The notes: generated from the sequence alone by a model not told the origin. DNA of 64,000 nt from Luteolibacter ambystomatis (GCF_018137965.1 NZ_CP073100.1:2429754-2493753); one strand, 5' to 3'. Positions 8,771-16,402 are shown, counted from the stretch's first letter. Program-made: numbers and translations.

Positions 8771-10066
8771 TCACTTCTCCCAATACTCTTTCACAGCGCC
8801 ATAATTTGTGCCTCCTACAGGGATCGGGCCGACAGGGCCAGTGGTGACGTCGTTATCCTTATGGGTGATTTCCTTTACTTTTCCGGCATTGTAGGAGGAT
8901 ACCTTTGCGGAGTGAGTAACGGTTCCCCATGTAACGATTTTTGCCTGATCGTTTTGATCGGTTGTTTTTTTGTATCCCTCTCCCTTGATGATGGTCTCAA
9001 TGCTTTGGACGGCCCAACCTGCGCTACCATCGTTAATCCAACCGTTGACTCCCAGTGTGTATCCGTGACAATTCTGCGCGTAATACGCTGCGACACTGGC
9101 CTTCTCAGCCGCTGTCATTGCGGTCGTCGGGGCAACGGGAGTAATGACAGGCGTAGTCCAGACGATGGCTGGTGTGCTACCATCGGCGCATGTTGCGTCG
9201 TGGCCGGTAAATGAAATCTTATAATGATATGTGGTTCCGCCAACAGTTTTGGCATAAGAGCCTGTGGTGGGGACCTGTGGCGTCGTTCCCAGTGACGCGG
9301 GATTCACGGTCATGAGGCCATATGCATCCACTTCCGACAATGGATCTCCATTTACGTATGCATAGGAATTTTCCCCATCTGGAAAACCCAATGGATCTCT
9401 GGACGTCCATCTCAATGTTGTTGCCGAGTAATTTCGATGAAGAAATACATAACTTCCCAATTCCTTGACGAAGGGTTTTCCTGTAAATCTTCCATTTTCC
9501 AAACCCTCTCCGAAGGCGGTGCTTGAAAATACACTTTCACCACTAATCAAAGTATTTCCGAGGTAATCAGAGACAACGATTTGATCGATCCCCGCTAGAA
9601 TAGGAACCCCGCCCGAACTTTGCCGTTCATTTGCAAACGTTGAGTTGCCTTCAGCGGCAAGAACATCTCCATCCCAAGCATAAGAAGACATTTCTCCTCC
9701 CAGGCACTTTCCTACCAGCCGACCTTCCGCGTTGTAGAAAAACCCAGCTTCTCCCTGATTGGAAATTGTCGCAATCACCTTGTCTGCGTAACCATACTCC
9801 GTTTGCCTGATCTTATTGCCGGAAGCGTCGGTGACTGCGAGCATGCGACCGGCGTTGTCATAGAGAATCCGTTCTTGATTCTTGGACACAAGTTGGTTGG
9901 ACGCATCGTAGCAAAATTGAGTGGTTTGGTTGCCAATCGATTTTTCGATCACGTTGCCTGCGGCGTCATACTTGTATTTTTCAACCGATGCGGCGGATGC
10001 AAGACCGGGTAGGCCGATAGCGCAAACCATGGTCGGCACGATTTTTTTTCTGTTTCCAGGCTTCAT
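8771..10066 (-). CDS. Small secreted YD/RHS-repeat protein with C-terminal cysteine-peptidase-like domain
   Basis: 431 residues with a signal peptide (MKPGNRKKIVPTMVCAIGLPGLASA). YD repeats follow (KYKYDAAGNVIEK, FCYDASNQLVSK, ILYDNAGRMLAV). An RHS-core-like closing segment comes next (LRWTSRDPLGFPDGENSYAYVNGDPLSEVDAYGL, near residue 225). The 170-residue tail after the core is the variable part. It contains QNCHGYTLGVNGWIN and later THSAKV and HKDNDV, an order of Cys, His and polar residue that resembles NlpC/P60- or papain-like cysteine peptidases. It is far shorter than normal RHS proteins, with only a few YD repeats, so it cannot form a full RHS cocoon alone. It follows a short ORF with an RHS-like N-terminus by 3 bp and is followed by two membrane proteins. 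The peptidase assignment is tentative. Confidence 0.8.
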   Translation of the reverse strand: MKPGNRKKIVPTMVCAIGLPGLASAASVEKYKYDAAGNVIEKSIGNQTTQFCYDASNQLVSKNQERILYDNAGRMLAVTDASGNKIRQTEYGYADKVIATISNQGEAGFFYNAEGRLVGKCLGGEMSSYAWDGDVLAAEGNSTFANERQSSGGVPILAGIDQIVVSDYLGNTLISGESVFSSTAFGEGLENGRFTGKPFVKELGSYVFLHRNYSATTLRWTSRDPLGFPDGENSYAYVNGDPLSEVDAYGLMTVNPASLGTTPQVPTTGSYAKTVGGTTYHYKISFTGHDATCADGSTPAIVWTTPVITPVAPTTAMTAAEKASVAAYYAQNCHGYTLGVNGWINDGSAGWAVQSIETIIKGEGYKKTTDQNDQAKIVTWGTVTHSAKVSSYNAGKVKEITHKDNDVTTGPVGPIPVGGTNYGAVKEYWEK

Positions 10067-10069
10067 TTT

Positions 10070-10519
10070 TTATTTTGGGTTCGTCCGCAAAATCACGGAT
10101 GAGTCTTTGGGGTGTTCATTGCATGTATGAAATTCATCCTCCAGCAGGAATTGAGGATGTGCCGAGGTTGTTGAGGGGCGTTTCCCTCCGCATTCCCGGC
10201 CTTCCGGTGCGGCATGGGTTTGAAGTTGAGGGACTTTGTATTCGCTGACGGGATCTTCAGCGCGGAACCCATGCTCGAGATAAATCGGAAAGGCAAATTC
10301 GGGCGAGCCGACGAGTGTCCCGGGTTCGAATCGCTGGCGGTGGCCTCCATTCGCATCAAGCGAGCCGGATGACAGGACTGTTTCTTCCCATAGCGGTCCG
10401 GCAGGGGCGAGGGGGGAAACCAGCAGAGCTGCAATCAGAACAAGACGACAGGATGAGAAGGGCCTCCGTGCCGAGCGGCATTGCAAAATGCAACTGGCGA
10501 TTATGGAGATCAAGCTCAT
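10070..10519 (-). CDS. RHS-protein N-terminal fragment with signal peptide
   Basis: This 149-residue ORF has a possible signal peptide (VLIAALLVSPLAPAGP) and then the phrases GSPEFAFPIYLEHGFRAED and YKVPQLQTHAAPEGREC. From memory these resemble the leader region of large verrucomicrobial RHS proteins. It stops 3 bp before the start of the YD gene. It is either a truncated remnant of a once larger RHS gene, cut down by the rearrangement that also left the transposase fragment upstream, or a separately made N-terminal partner. The start is uncertain, and several in-frame ATGs are possible. Confidence 0.5.
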   Translation of the reverse strand: MSLISIIASCILQCRSARRPFSSCRLVLIAALLVSPLAPAGPLWEETVLSSGSLDANGGHRQRFEPGTLVGSPEFAFPIYLEHGFRAEDPVSEYKVPQLQTHAAPEGRECGGKRPSTTSAHPQFLLEDEFHTCNEHPKDSSVILRTNPK

Positions 10520-10619
10520 TCAGCAAAATGATTCGGAACATTTTGCATCCTCAAAATAGTGAATCCTTTGGCAAGGATATTCGTCATCTTCGTGAGTGCC
10601 AAAGGCACGTTGCTCCATG

Positions 10620-11171
10620 TCACTTCTTTTGATCTTTGATGGCCGATTTTGAGATCTCTCTTGGGATGTCTAGCCGGGCCCCTTCGATTGCCGATCCAAA
10701 TCTTGGAGGTCGCATTTCTCTTCGGTTCAAGAAGAGGCCCCGGGAGTCGGCCGCACATCGGCCATTTGGGGTGATGGACGGTTTCGTTATAAAATCGCCT
10801 TGCTCTGCCGGGAGCGATGGGTCCCTGAAGATGAGGCAAGCGGGGTCACGCGCTCCCATTGATGCTTGCCGCATGGCGGTGGCATCCTTGCTGGGTTTCT
10901 TGGTATTCCTGCTATATTCCGGGAGTCCGGCGATGAACTCCAGGGGTTGCCGCACCATCTGCGGCTCTCCCACTCCCGCCGACCCGATCGAGACGGCCAG
11001 CGGAATGCCTTGTGCATCCGTGGCCATCTGGATTTTCGTGCCCTTCCCCTTGCGGGTCAGCCCGACGGTCTGACCTCCGCCTTTGGCAGCGGCGAAGGTG
11101 GCGTCGATGAACCCCTTGTCGAGGTCGAGACAGCCCAGTTCGAACATCCGGTTGAGCAAACCGTCGAACAA
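10620..11171 (-). pseudogene. Truncated IS5-family transposase (different subgroup)
   Basis: The first 75 residues match the DDE core of an IS5-group enzyme (GCLDLDKGFIDATFAAAKGGG, TRKGKGTKIQMATDAQGIPLAVSIGSAG). The N-terminal third is missing: the match begins a few bases after the stop of the 11187-11525 gene. Beyond about codon 80 the sequence no longer resembles a transposase, so the C-terminal DDE part is gone. It differs from the element at 6552-7229, so the two do not form a simple composite transposon. The 10520-10619 stretch between it and the RHS fragment holds nothing I recognise. Confidence 0.75.
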
Positions 11172-11186
11172 CCGGCGGAAACAATG

Positions 11187-11525
11187 CTACTTCTTCCGCC
11201 GCTTCTGGTAGGCGGCGACGTTCGGGAGGCGGGTGCCGGGGGAGAAGGTGACGCCGCACTTGGTGGCGAAGGAGAGGCATTTGTCCCGCACCCACTTCGC
11301 CATCTCGACCTGATGGTCCGGGTGGACGGGGAGCGGACAGCCGCCGAGCGATTCCTTCACGCGCTCGGCGACGAGCTTCGGGCCGCGGTCGATGCTGGCG
11401 CGGACGCACCAGACGCCATTGACTTCCTGAAGGTGGTGCAGGTCCGGGTCCGGCGCGATGATGCGGCCGGCGACACGGATGCGGAGGTAGAGGGGGTGGA
11501 GCGGGAGGTAGAGCTGGGATTTCAT
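11187..11525 (-). CDS. Hypothetical protein, 112 aa, of the replication module
   Basis: A short basic protein (MKSQLYLPLHPLYLRIRVAGRI) whose centre reads VWCVRASIDRGPKLVAERVKESLGGC and whose tail is lysine/arginine-rich (AAYQKRRKK). No family is recognised. It is on the same strand as the DnaC-like and replication-organiser genes and lies downstream of them, so it probably belongs to the same mobile module. It is separated from the DnaC-like gene by a REP-like inverted pair. A truncated transposase begins within 20 bp of its stop, so material originally downstream has been lost. Confidence 0.65.
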   Translation of the reverse strand: MKSQLYLPLHPLYLRIRVAGRIIAPDPDLHHLQEVNGVWCVRASIDRGPKLVAERVKESLGGCPLPVHPDHQVEMAKWVRDKCLSFATKCGVTFSPGTRLPNVAAYQKRRKK

Positions 11526-11577
11526 GATGGCGAATGATGGATAGATGGGAGAAGAGTGGAGGTGCGTGCGCGGGAGT

Positions 11578-11650
11578 TCGTAGTTCCTCCTTCAGGAGGG
11601 CGTCTCGCGCGTCGCAGCTCCACCCCGCCCTCCTGAAGGAGGAACTACGC
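11578..11650. repeat. REP-like inverted pair, family 3
   Basis: The left arm reads CGTAGTTCCTCCTTCAGG and continues GAGGGCG. The right arm (11624-11650) is its near-perfect reverse complement, and about 21 bp separate the arms. Each arm also folds on itself (CTCC-TTCA-GGAG). A GTAG stands before each hairpin, as in REP elements recognised by RAYT proteins. The pair sits 14 bp downstream of the DnaC-like gene's stop. Confidence 0.75.
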
Positions 11651-11663
11651 ACGAAGACGGATA

Positions 11664-12380
11664 CTAAGATCGTAGTAGCAGCGTGTGGTGGGCGAGGCGG
11701 CGGGTGATGGCCTGGGCCTGGGGCATGTCACCCTCGTTCTGGCGGTGGATCTTGGCGCGGAGGGCGGGGAGATCGGTCTGGCAGGTCCAGAAGGTGGGGA
11801 GGCCGGCGGAGACGCGGGACTCGAGGAGGCCGAAGAGGGCGGAGGACCAGCTTTCGGTCATCTTTCCCTGGCTGATGTCATCGAGGATGAGGATGGGCAC
11901 GCTGCCACCGTGTTCCCAGCGGCGGCGGGCACCGGGGCGATCGCGGTCCGCGGTGACGGATTCGAGGTGGGCATCGCGGGCCCCGGTGCCGCTCCACCAG
12001 AGGAAGGGCATGCGCAGGGCGCGCAGGAGGCAGGCGATGGCGCAGCTTTTGCCGAGGCCGCTGCGGCCGATGAGGCCGATGCCGCCGGGATGCGCGCCGG
12101 TGGGGGTCCAGTGAAGGGCGGCGGCGTAGGCGGCGGGGACGCGCTCCGGGAAGGCGGTGCGGTAGCCGGCGGGCATGCGGGTGTGGAGGAGCGTGGTCCA
12201 GGCGGCGGCGGCTTGCCCGATGGCGAGGGCTTCATTGAGCCGCGCGGCGCAGGGATCGCAGGCGGGGGTGATGTTTTGCAGGAAGGGGCTGGCGGGAAGA
12301 TCCAGCGCGGTGTGGCAGTGGGGGCAGAAGTGACCAGTGGAAGAAGGGGCGGATGGGTGTGGATGATGTACTGGATTCAT
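11664..12380 (-). CDS. DnaC-like helicase-loader ATPase with N-terminal zinc ribbon
   Basis: 238 residues from the ATG at 12380 (MNPVHHPHPS); the frame is open upstream to 12470 but overlaps the preceding gene's end. Residues 19-44 hold a CxxC-x18-CxxC zinc ribbon (CPHC, CDPC). The AAA+ domain has Walker A GRSGLGKS (105-112) and Walker B LILDD (164-168). This is the architecture of phage or plasmid DnaC/IstB-type proteins, which load the replicative helicase. Size is typical for the family. The upstream gene encodes a replication-organiser-like protein, as in many prophages and integrative elements. IstB-type transposition helpers are similar, but there is no IstA partner here. Confidence 0.8.
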   Translation of the reverse strand: MNPVHHPHPSAPSSTGHFCPHCHTALDLPASPFLQNITPACDPCAARLNEALAIGQAAAAWTTLLHTRMPAGYRTAFPERVPAAYAAALHWTPTGAHPGGIGLIGRSGLGKSCAIACLLRALRMPFLWWSGTGARDAHLESVTADRDRPGARRRWEHGGSVPILILDDISQGKMTESWSSALFGLLESRVSAGLPTFWTCQTDLPALRAKIHRQNEGDMPQAQAITRRLAHHTLLLRS

Positions 12381-12442
12381 GGTAGATGATGGCAACGATT
12401 GGGTGTTGATGCGGAAAGTGAGGATTCTTCTCTGATCACTGC

Positions 12443-13242
12443 TCACTGATGACCCGGCACTTTCTCCCATTCCATGGGTTCGAGGATGGTGGCGGGTGCG
12501 GGGTGGCGGATGCGGGGATCTCCCCTGCCCTGTGGCTTTGGCGGGGATTGTTGTTCGCGCTGGTTCCAGACGGAGAGGTAGCGGCGGAAGGCGGCGCGCC
12601 AGTCGCGGATGGGGTGGCCGTGCTTCGAGGTCCAGCCGGTGGCCAGCATGGTATCGTGGAAGGCGGTGGCGGCTTCCGGTGGGAAGGCCATGGGCAGGCT
12701 GCGGCCGTAGCGGAGGATGTCCGCGGGAGCGGGCGGTGATGGTTCCGGACTACGGGAGGTCCCGTAGGTGACGGGATCGCCCTGGGGCGGTTCGTCGCTG
12801 CCGCCGCTGCCGCAGTCTTCTTCTCTTCTCTTCTCTTCTCTGGTGACGGTTTTAGTGACGCATTTTCCGTCACATCGGCGTCACTATTGTACCGGACAGC
12901 GCGCAGCTTGGTCATGCGGCGGTTGGTTTCCGCACGGGCCTTGGCGGTGGTGCCGTTGTGGCGGCGGAAGTTGGGGAAAGTGAGGCCGTGTTCCTCATCG
13001 TGGTGCAGCCAGCCGACGGCGATCATGGCGCGGGTGAAGCCGGGGCAGTGCGTGAGGCGGTCGAGGAAGGCGGGGGTGATGTCGACGGCGTGGCCGTCGA
13101 TGCAGTTGGCGTCCGCCCAGGCCCAGATGCGCAGGAGCTTGCCGGTGACGGCGTCCTGGTCGATGCCGAGGAGGGCGGCGATTTTCACGACCTCGGGTTT
13201 GTCCGGGGTGGTGGTTTCGATTTTCATCCAGTCTCCTGCCAT
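12443..13242 (-). pseudogene. Phage-type replication organiser, out of frame at a 5-bp repeat (possibly phase-variable)
   Basis: The N-terminal 130 residues (MAGDWMKIETTTPDKPEVVKIAALLG, a winged-helix-like region ending near FRRHNGTTAKARAETNRRM) resemble primosomal or replication-organiser proteins of phages. At codons 131-141 the frame enters a tract of 5-bp units. Beyond it the current frame gives only proline/serine-rich nonsense. The sensible C-terminus lies in another frame: DILRYGRSLPMAFPPEAATAFHDTMLATGW, then HPIRDWRAAFRRYLSVWNQ, with a stop at 12443. Its W-x-K/H-G-xPIxDWxxAFRxYL pattern is typical of the end of such proteins. Removing exactly one 5-bp unit joins the frames into a 264-residue protein. 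This could be real phase variation, decay or a sequencing error. Confidence 0.75.
12820..12842. repeat. Pentanucleotide simple repeat (TTCTC)4.6 inside coding sequence
   Basis: Period-5 identity holds from 12820 to 12842, with four full units. The tract lies in the replication-organiser gene, exactly where the reading frame switches. With the present copy number the gene is out of frame. Three units would restore it. Tracts of this kind mutate by slipped-strand replication. Confidence 0.9.
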
Positions 13243-13330
13243 GGGATTTCGGGGGTGTGGATTGCGGAATCTGAAATTCGGAATTTGAGATCTCAGATTT
13301 GAGATTTGGAACTTGAGCCGTGGCCCGCGT

Positions 13331-13669
13331 TCACGCGGCTACGGTGGATGCCGTAGTTTCGGCGAGGTCGCGCTCGATGGATTCGCGGTAGAGGTCGCGG
13401 GCGGTGTCGCCGCAGGCGATCTGGTGGAGCTCCAGGAAGCCCTCGGCGCGGTCGTAGGCGGCGTCGTAGTCGCCGTTTGCGATGGAGTCGCGGAGCTCCG
13501 AAATGACATCGAGGGCGGAGGAGAGTTCCGGCAGGATGCGGCGGAGCTCGGCGGCACGGGCGCGGGCGAGCAGCGCGTGCTGGGGCCGCCCGGCGGTGGC
13601 GAGATCCGTGGCGAGCGTTTCCAGGCTGCGGAGCTGCTCGCGGAGGGAGCGGAGGGTGAGCGTGGTCAT
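13331..13669 (-). CDS. Helical hypothetical protein, 112 aa
   Basis: Almost entirely helical and charged (LRSLREQLRSLETLATDLATAG, LLARARAAELRRILPELSSALDVISELRDSI), with no membrane segment. Its start overlaps the stop of the ribbon-helix-helix gene by ATGA at 13666-13669, which indicates translational coupling. No family is recognised; a small accessory protein of the mobile element or a partner of the RHH protein is plausible. The 13243-13330 stretch after it holds only AT-rich near-repeats of AATCTGA/GAATTTG and no gene. Confidence 0.7.
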   Translation of the reverse strand: MTTLTLRSLREQLRSLETLATDLATAGRPQHALLARARAAELRRILPELSSALDVISELRDSIANGDYDAAYDRAEGFLELHQIACGDTARDLYRESIERDLAETTASTVAA

Positions 13670-13869
13670 GGGCGTGCGGGATTCGAGGCAGGGGCGGATG
13701 GTTCCACGGCGGGCGTGGCAGCCGCCCCGTCCGCGGGGCGCGGGGCGGCGAGGTAGCCGGCGAGGGCCTCGCGGACGATGGAGGAGACGGAGCGGCCGCC
13801 CTGGGCACGGGCAAGCTCGCGGAGGGCCTGCTCCATGCCGGTGGGGACGGTCATGGTGACGGTTTTCAT
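13666..13869 (-). CDS. Ribbon-helix-helix (CopG/Arc-type) DNA-binding protein
   Basis: 67 residues. VTMTVPTGMEQALRELARAQGGRSVSSIVREALAGYL fits an RHH fold: one beta strand, then two helices with a GRSVSSIVREAL turn. An Ala/Pro-rich tail follows. It is the first gene of the leftward module and is divergent from another RHH gene at 14088, the usual arrangement for a regulatory region. It may repress the module or act as an antitoxin; its coupled 112-aa partner does not look like a known toxin. Confidence 0.75.
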   Translation of the reverse strand: MKTVTMTVPTGMEQALRELARAQGGRSVSSIVREALAGYLAAPRPADGAAATPAVEPSAPASNPARP

Positions 13870-14002
13870 TGGGGAGGAAGTGGGAAGTGATCGGTGATCG
13901 GTGATCAGAGGAGAGAAGAGGGGTTGGTGGCGGAGAGGTGCGGCTTCATTTCAAGCCGGGGTCCGCTTTCGAACGCGAATGTCAAGGGTGGTTTCCGCGC
14001 CG

Positions 14003-14084
14003 GGTGTCTGACACCTTTCTTCGCACGGGTGTCAGACACCGTCAACAAACAAATTGCTTATTCCGTGTGCGGGTGTATGACACC
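14003..14084. promoter_or_regulatory. Three palindromic 13-bp operator-like sites
   Basis: GGTGTCTGACACC (14003-14015) and GGTGTCAGACACC (14028-14040) are perfect palindromes around the central base. GGTGTATGACACC (14072-14084) has one mismatch. The last copy ends 3 bases before the ATG of the rightward RHH gene and so occupies its ribosome-binding position. All three lie between divergent RHH genes, so autoregulation by one of them is likely. A REP-like origin is the alternative. Confidence 0.7.
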
Positions 14085-14087
14085 TGC

Positions 14088-14363
14088 ATGCCCGGCCAAC
14101 GCAGGAAAGGAATCGAACGGATCTCAGTGACCCTGGACGAGGAGTTGCTGGCCCAGGTGGAGGCCCGCGCGGTGGCGGAGGGCCGGGACCGGCTGGCGCT
14201 CTTCAGGGAAGCGCTGGCGGAGTATCTGGCGAAGCAGAAGCCGGCGCAGAAACCGAAGGCCGCGGCACCGAAACCGGCTGCAAAGCCCGCCGGGAAAGCC
14301 GCCGCGAAATCGAAGGAATCTCCGGCCCCGGCCCCCAGGTCAGGGAAGCGTGGAGGGAAGTAA
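14088..14363 (+). CDS. Ribbon-helix-helix protein with Lys/Ala/Pro-rich tail
   Basis: 91 residues from ATG 14088. The RHH domain is IERISVTLDEELLAQVEARAVAEGRDRLALFREALAEYL. The rest is a low-complexity basic tail (KPAQKPKAAAPKPAAKPAGKAAAK) like those of histone-like or DNA-coating proteins. The tail would give non-specific DNA binding next to the sequence-specific RHH dimer. No Shine-Dalgarno is possible, because a palindromic site fills the space before the ATG; an in-frame GTG at 14073 is an alternative start. The frame is also open upstream to 13938, but that part is not protein-like. Confidence 0.7.
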   Translation: MPGQRRKGIERISVTLDEELLAQVEARAVAEGRDRLALFREALAEYLAKQKPAQKPKAAAPKPAAKPAGKAAAKSKESPAPAPRSGKRGGK

Positions 14364-14390
14364 GGGCGGTGCCATCCGGCAGGCCGCGGA

Positions 14391-14762
14391 GATTGGTCGA
14401 AAGCTCTGCTTTCGATACGCGGGGCGGTTGGATGGAGGGAGCGGGAGCCGGAGGACAAACGACGTCCGATCCCGAAGAGGGAAAGCTGGAGCTTCCCCCT
14501 ACATTGGGGAAGCGAAGCAATGTAGTCGAAAGCTCTGCTTTCGATACGGGGGAGGGTTGGATGGAAGAAGCGGGAGCCGGAGGACAAACGACGTCCGACC
14601 CGGAAGAGGGAAAGCTGGAGCTTCCCCCCACATTGGGGAAGCGAAGCAATGTAGTCGAAAGCTCTGCTTTCGATACAGGGGGCGGTTCGATGGAAGAAGC
14701 GGGAGCCGGAGGACAAACGACGTCCGATCCCGAAGAGGGAAAGCTGGAGCTTCCCCCTACAT
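14391..14762. repeat. Three tandem family-1 REPINs, period 129 bp
   Basis: Units lie at 14391-14504, 14520-14633 and 14649-14762. Each has the arm TCGAAAGCTCTGCTTTCGA, a 60-bp linker and the inverted arm GGGAAAGCTGGAGCTTCCC ending CCTACAT or CCCACAT. Units are separated by the same 15 bp. The head is ATGTAG in units 2 and 3 and degraded (ATTGG) in unit 1. Because the period is a multiple of three, open frames run through the array on both strands; these are not genes. The array fills most of the 14364-15083 gap. Confidence 0.9.
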
Positions 14763-14871
14763 GGGGAAGCGGAGTTGCGGAGGAGAAACGGGGCGCTGCG
14801 GGGACAAGTTCGGCTGGTGAGGACATGTGTTTATCTGAACATCCCGGCCGGGGCCGCGCCATCCTTTTCGG

Positions 14872-14902
14872 GTAGTACGAACGTGAATAATCCTCGTACT
14901 AC
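14872..14902. promoter_or_regulatory. Perfect 9-bp inverted repeat upstream of the RelA/SpoT gene
   Basis: GTAGTACGA and TCGTACTAC are exact reverse complements separated by 13 bases. It lies about 180 bp before the synthetase start and could be an operator, an attenuator hairpin or a small GTAG-headed REP. No run of T follows, so it is not an obvious terminator. Confidence 0.5.
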
Positions 14903-15083
14903 TGAAGGTGATACGGGCGGAAATCCGCAGCGGCGCGGGAAGGCCGTCCAACAGGATTTTTCGTGAAAAACGTCTGTTCGCGGGCAGGCGCGCGGGATGC
15001 CGGCACGCCGGGCTTTGGCGATCGTGGATCACGGGCTTGGTTTGCCCTTTACGCGGCTGCGGCCCGGATGGGATGAATGGATC

Positions 15084-16205
15084 ATGAATGACGGAGATGT
15101 GGCGGGGCATATCAAGGCCTTCGAGAAAAAGCGGCCGGTGATGGCAGCCTTCTGCGACTCGCTCAGGGGATTGATCCGCCAGTTGCTGGAGACCTCCGGC
15201 GTGGAGTTCGTGACCATCGAGGGACGGGTGAAGACGGTGGAGAGCTTCACGGAAAAAATCCAGCGACAGGGCAAGGACTACCACGATCCCCTCTCCGATC
15301 TCACGGACCTGGTGGGCCTTCGCATCATCACGTATCAGCTCTCCGCCATCGACCGGATCTCGGAGATCATCCGGGAAAACTTCCTGATCGACGAGGCGAA
15401 CTCGGTGGACAAGGGAAAGCTGCTGGACACGGACCAGTTCGGCTATCAATCGGTGCATTTCATCGCGGAGCTGAACACGGACCGGAAATCGCTGCCGGAG
15501 TACCGCGCCTTCGGCGGCATCAAGTGCGAGATCCAGGTCCGGACCGCGCTGCAACACGCGTGGGCCGCCATCAACCACAAGCTGCTCTACAAGGCGGAGA
15601 TCGAGGTGCCGAAGGATCTGCGCCGCCACTTCAATCGAATCAGCGCGCTGCTGGAGACCGCGGACGCGGACTTCGAGGTGCTGACGGAGAAGATCGTGGA
15701 GAAGACGCGGGAGTACAGGGAGAAGGTGAAGGCCAGCGACTACGATCTGCCGCTGGATCGTGATTCACTCGCGATCTATTTGAACAAGGATCCGAAGGCG
15801 GCTTCCATCTTGCAGAAAGTGGAAGTGTCGAAGCTATCGTTCCTTTCCAAGACTGTTTTCGGAATTCAGCTGGGTTGGATGTCGGCGGAATATGACCTTC
15901 TGCTGAAATGCTTCACAGCGCTCGGAGATTCCACCATCCGGGAGGTGGACCATCGGTTCGAAAAGACCGCCGCGATCGCAGACAAGGCACTACCGTCTTT
16001 GGCGAAGCGTATCAATGATCCCAATTCCATAACCCGCCTGCATTTCGCCACCACAACCCATGCCTTGTTCATCCTCATAGTCCTGACCTTGACTAGGGAC
16101 GAAATATCGCGGTTGACTCAGGTCTTTGCTGGCAGTTGGCGGATGAGTCAGGCGGTCGCAGCGGTCTATGAAGAACTCCATCCCGGCGGCTCCTCGAAAG
16201 CCTGA
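15084..16205 (+). CDS. RelA/SpoT-type alarmone synthetase with C-terminal helical extension
   Basis: 373 residues from ATG 15084 (MNDGDVAGHIKAFEKKRPVM); the frame is open back to 14997. Residues 40-190 hold the synthetase fold: KDYHDPLSDLTDLVGLRIIT, DQFGYQSVHFIAEL and KCEIQVRTALQHAWAAINH, the ATP- and GDP/GTP-binding signatures. No HD hydrolase domain and no TGS/ACT region are present, so it is a single-domain synthetase rather than a long RelA/SpoT. After the domain comes about 180 residues of mostly helical sequence with no known motif and a hydrophobic stretch near the end (HALFILIVLTLT). Product could be (p)ppGpp or, as in toxic relatives, (p)ppApp or pyrophosphorylated tRNA. It stands alone among accessory elements, so a stress or anti-phage role is possible. 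Confidence 0.85.
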   Translation: MNDGDVAGHIKAFEKKRPVMAAFCDSLRGLIRQLLETSGVEFVTIEGRVKTVESFTEKIQRQGKDYHDPLSDLTDLVGLRIITYQLSAIDRISEIIRENFLIDEANSVDKGKLLDTDQFGYQSVHFIAELNTDRKSLPEYRAFGGIKCEIQVRTALQHAWAAINHKLLYKAEIEVPKDLRRHFNRISALLETADADFEVLTEKIVEKTREYREKVKASDYDLPLDRDSLAIYLNKDPKAASILQKVEVSKLSFLSKTVFGIQLGWMSAEYDLLLKCFTALGDSTIREVDHRFEKTAAIADKALPSLAKRINDPNSITRLHFATTTHALFILIVLTLTRDEISRLTQVFAGSWRMSQAVAAVYEELHPGGSSKA

Positions 16206-16244
16206 GAGGGTGGACGGAAACGGCCGCCCGGAGACGCGGAAGGC

Positions 16245-16402
16245 GTAGTAGCACGAGGCTCCCGCCTCGCGTGCTTCCGGCGAAGCTTTTCAGACCAAGG
16301 GATGGCATCGCCTGCACAGCCGTCTTCACAGCACGCCGGGGAGAGTTGGAAGGCGAATGGCGTCCGATACCGAAGAGGGAAAGCTGGAGCTTCCCCCTAC
16401 AT
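16245..16402. repeat. Chimeric REPIN: family-2 left arm, family-1 right arm
   Basis: The left part (16245-16338) has GTAGTAGCACGAGGCTCC, hairpin partner CGCCTCGCGTGC, and a linker that aligns with the family-2 element at 37463-37611 up to its GCACGC. From about 16339 it changes to the family-1 linker (GAGAGTTGGAAGGCG, also present near 19899) and ends in the family-1 arm CTGGAGCTTCCCCCTACAT. It lies just upstream of the VCBS gene, a 5-prime position that is unusual for this family here. Confidence 0.75.

Noticed and set aside
10516..10839. Small minus-strand ORF downstream of the transposase fragment
   Set aside because: It overlaps the transposase remnant in another frame and has no protein-like pattern.
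6552..11171. Composite transposon formed by two IS5 copies
   Set aside because: The two transposase remnants belong to different subgroups, both are broken, and only one has recognisable inverted repeats.
14391..14762. Possible CRISPR-like or satellite array
   Set aside because: Repeats are 114 bp with constant 15-bp spacers and internal inverted arms; no cas genes and no variable spacers.
14203..14862. Minus- and plus-strand repeat proteins of 160-220 residues
   Set aside because: They are translations of the tandem REPIN array and share no start or ribosome site.
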